Shown here one piece after another: positions 63,524 through 64,000 of a DNA stretch of 64,000 nt (position 1 is the stretch's first letter; the number at the start of each line of letters is the position of its first letter). Made by a program: the position numbers and the translations under genes. The notes under the pieces were generated by a model. The model worked only from the letters and a program-made list of their open reading frames with translations. It was not told the DNA's origin and did no database searches. The DNA lies in the NCBI RefSeq assembly GCF_003627955.1, contig NZ_RBWS01000012.1:124001-188000 (forward strand), given 5' to 3'. The DNA is from Sphingobacterium puteale. Its GTDB lineage: Bacteria > Bacteroidota > Bacteroidia > Sphingobacteriales > Sphingobacteriaceae.

Positions 63524-64000
63524 TTATTCCCATGTGGCAAAAGGGATCACATGATAACACCAAAGCGTTACCAGGCATTGTGCGATCAGGACAACCAACC
63601 AAAAATCAAAGCGTTTTGCGCTCTTTTTTAGGTTCAGTCCGTAATGTATTATGGATGTGAAATTCCCCACGGGAAATAAAATTGTTGCACAATACAACAG
63701 GATCGTTGAAAAAGATTTATCCCCTATCTGGGTAATGTCATTGCTGAATACGATAAGCCCCGAAAACACGAATAGTAATAAGGCAATTGAACTGGGAGCT
63801 TCTGCTGATTTGAAATAGTTACACTTCTTTCCATAAATATTAAAAATGAAAAGTAACAACAAGGTCGGAGCCGCCAGCACTCCAAGCGTAATAGAAAGAG
63901 CTGGTAATATGATTTTCCAGCCATTAACTTTTTTTAAGGTCATTATACCTGTCGTAAGATATGACTCCCCATGTTCATCCTTATAGAATAAGTGAGAGGC
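63524..64000 (-). CDS. Membrane protein, 5' end beyond the window
   Basis: The C-terminal 139 residues from ATG 63943 hold three or four hydrophobic helices. The frame stays open to position 64000: upstream codons give SHLFYKDEHGESYLTTGI, which looks like coding sequence, so the true start is probably outside. I do not recognise the family. The gene's 3' end is intact. A start at 63943 cannot be ruled out. Confidence 0.55.
   Translation of the reverse strand, partial: ASHLFYKDEHGESYLTTGIMTLKKVNGWKIILPALSITLGVLAAPTLLLLFIFNIYGKKCNYFKSAEAPSSIALLLFVFSGLIVFSNDITQIGDKSFSTILLYCATILFPVGNFTSIIHYGLNLKKSAKRFDFWLVVLIAQCLVTLWCYHVIPFATWE

Overview
The window is a chromosomal segment of a member of Bacteroidota, most likely Sphingobacteriaceae (Sphingobacterium or a close relative). 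The support is: AT-rich DNA with weak Shine-Dalgarno signals; promoters of the TTG-N20-TAnnTTTG type in front of all three tRNA genes; and families typical of this phylum (GldH, the RicT/PSP1 protein next to DNA polymerase III delta', futalosine hydrolase, tricorn-like S41 proteases, DUF3078, DUF2461, a large secreted PIG-L deacetylase). No rRNA, CRISPR array, transposase or prophage is visible.

Region 1 (0.1-15.3 kb) carries replication and housekeeping genes: dedA and dnaN (minus strand); a plus-strand run of DNA polymerase III delta' - PSP1/RicT - gldH - lpxK followed by three small Spy-like secreted proteins, two of them a tandem duplication; dnaA and dxs (minus); scpA (plus); thiL and nadA (minus).

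Region 2 (15.3-18.09 kb) is a 2.8 kb, very AT-rich stretch without a convincing gene. It has DnaA-box-like 9-mers clustered at its right end, a large imperfect palindrome, and a family of degenerate ~18 bp repeats. Hand-counted base skew differs on its two sides (plus strand G- and T-rich to the right). Two parS-like sites lie 6 kb to the right, between mnmG and an ABC-F gene. I read this as the probable replication origin, with dnaA, dnaN, mnmG and scpA around it; nadA and nadB flank it divergently.

Region 3 (18-30.8 kb): nadB, a gamma-carbonic-anhydrase-like protein, a secreted Ig-like-domain lipoprotein, mnmG, ABC-F, apaG, an RsmI-like methylase, a secreted alpha/beta hydrolase, a membrane protein, a Nif3-like protein and a coiled-coil/zinc-ribbon protein. 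Region 4 (30.8-43.5 kb): a tricorn-like protease, a CPBP protease - DUF2007 - cdsA - DUF2461 run, anmK, gcvH, pdhB, mqnB, queD-folE and an O-methyltransferase. Region 5 (43.5-52.4 kb) is an envelope block: two glucosaminidases, a DUF3078 protein, an N-acetylmuramoyl-L-alanine amidase, a Na+/solute symporter and a PIG-L deacetylase. Region 6 (52.7-64 kb): a thioredoxin/peroxiredoxin set, tRNA-Tyr and tRNA-Arg, an MFS transporter, a second tricorn-like protease, a Cys-motif membrane protein, tRNA-Lys, and then sparser accessory-looking genes (AraC-type regulator, small lipoprotein, membrane protein running off the window end).

The strongest observations are the candidate origin and its unexplained repeat family, the parS-like pair, and several promoters whose -7 element sits only 4-17 nt before the start codon, implying leaderless or very short-leader mRNAs.
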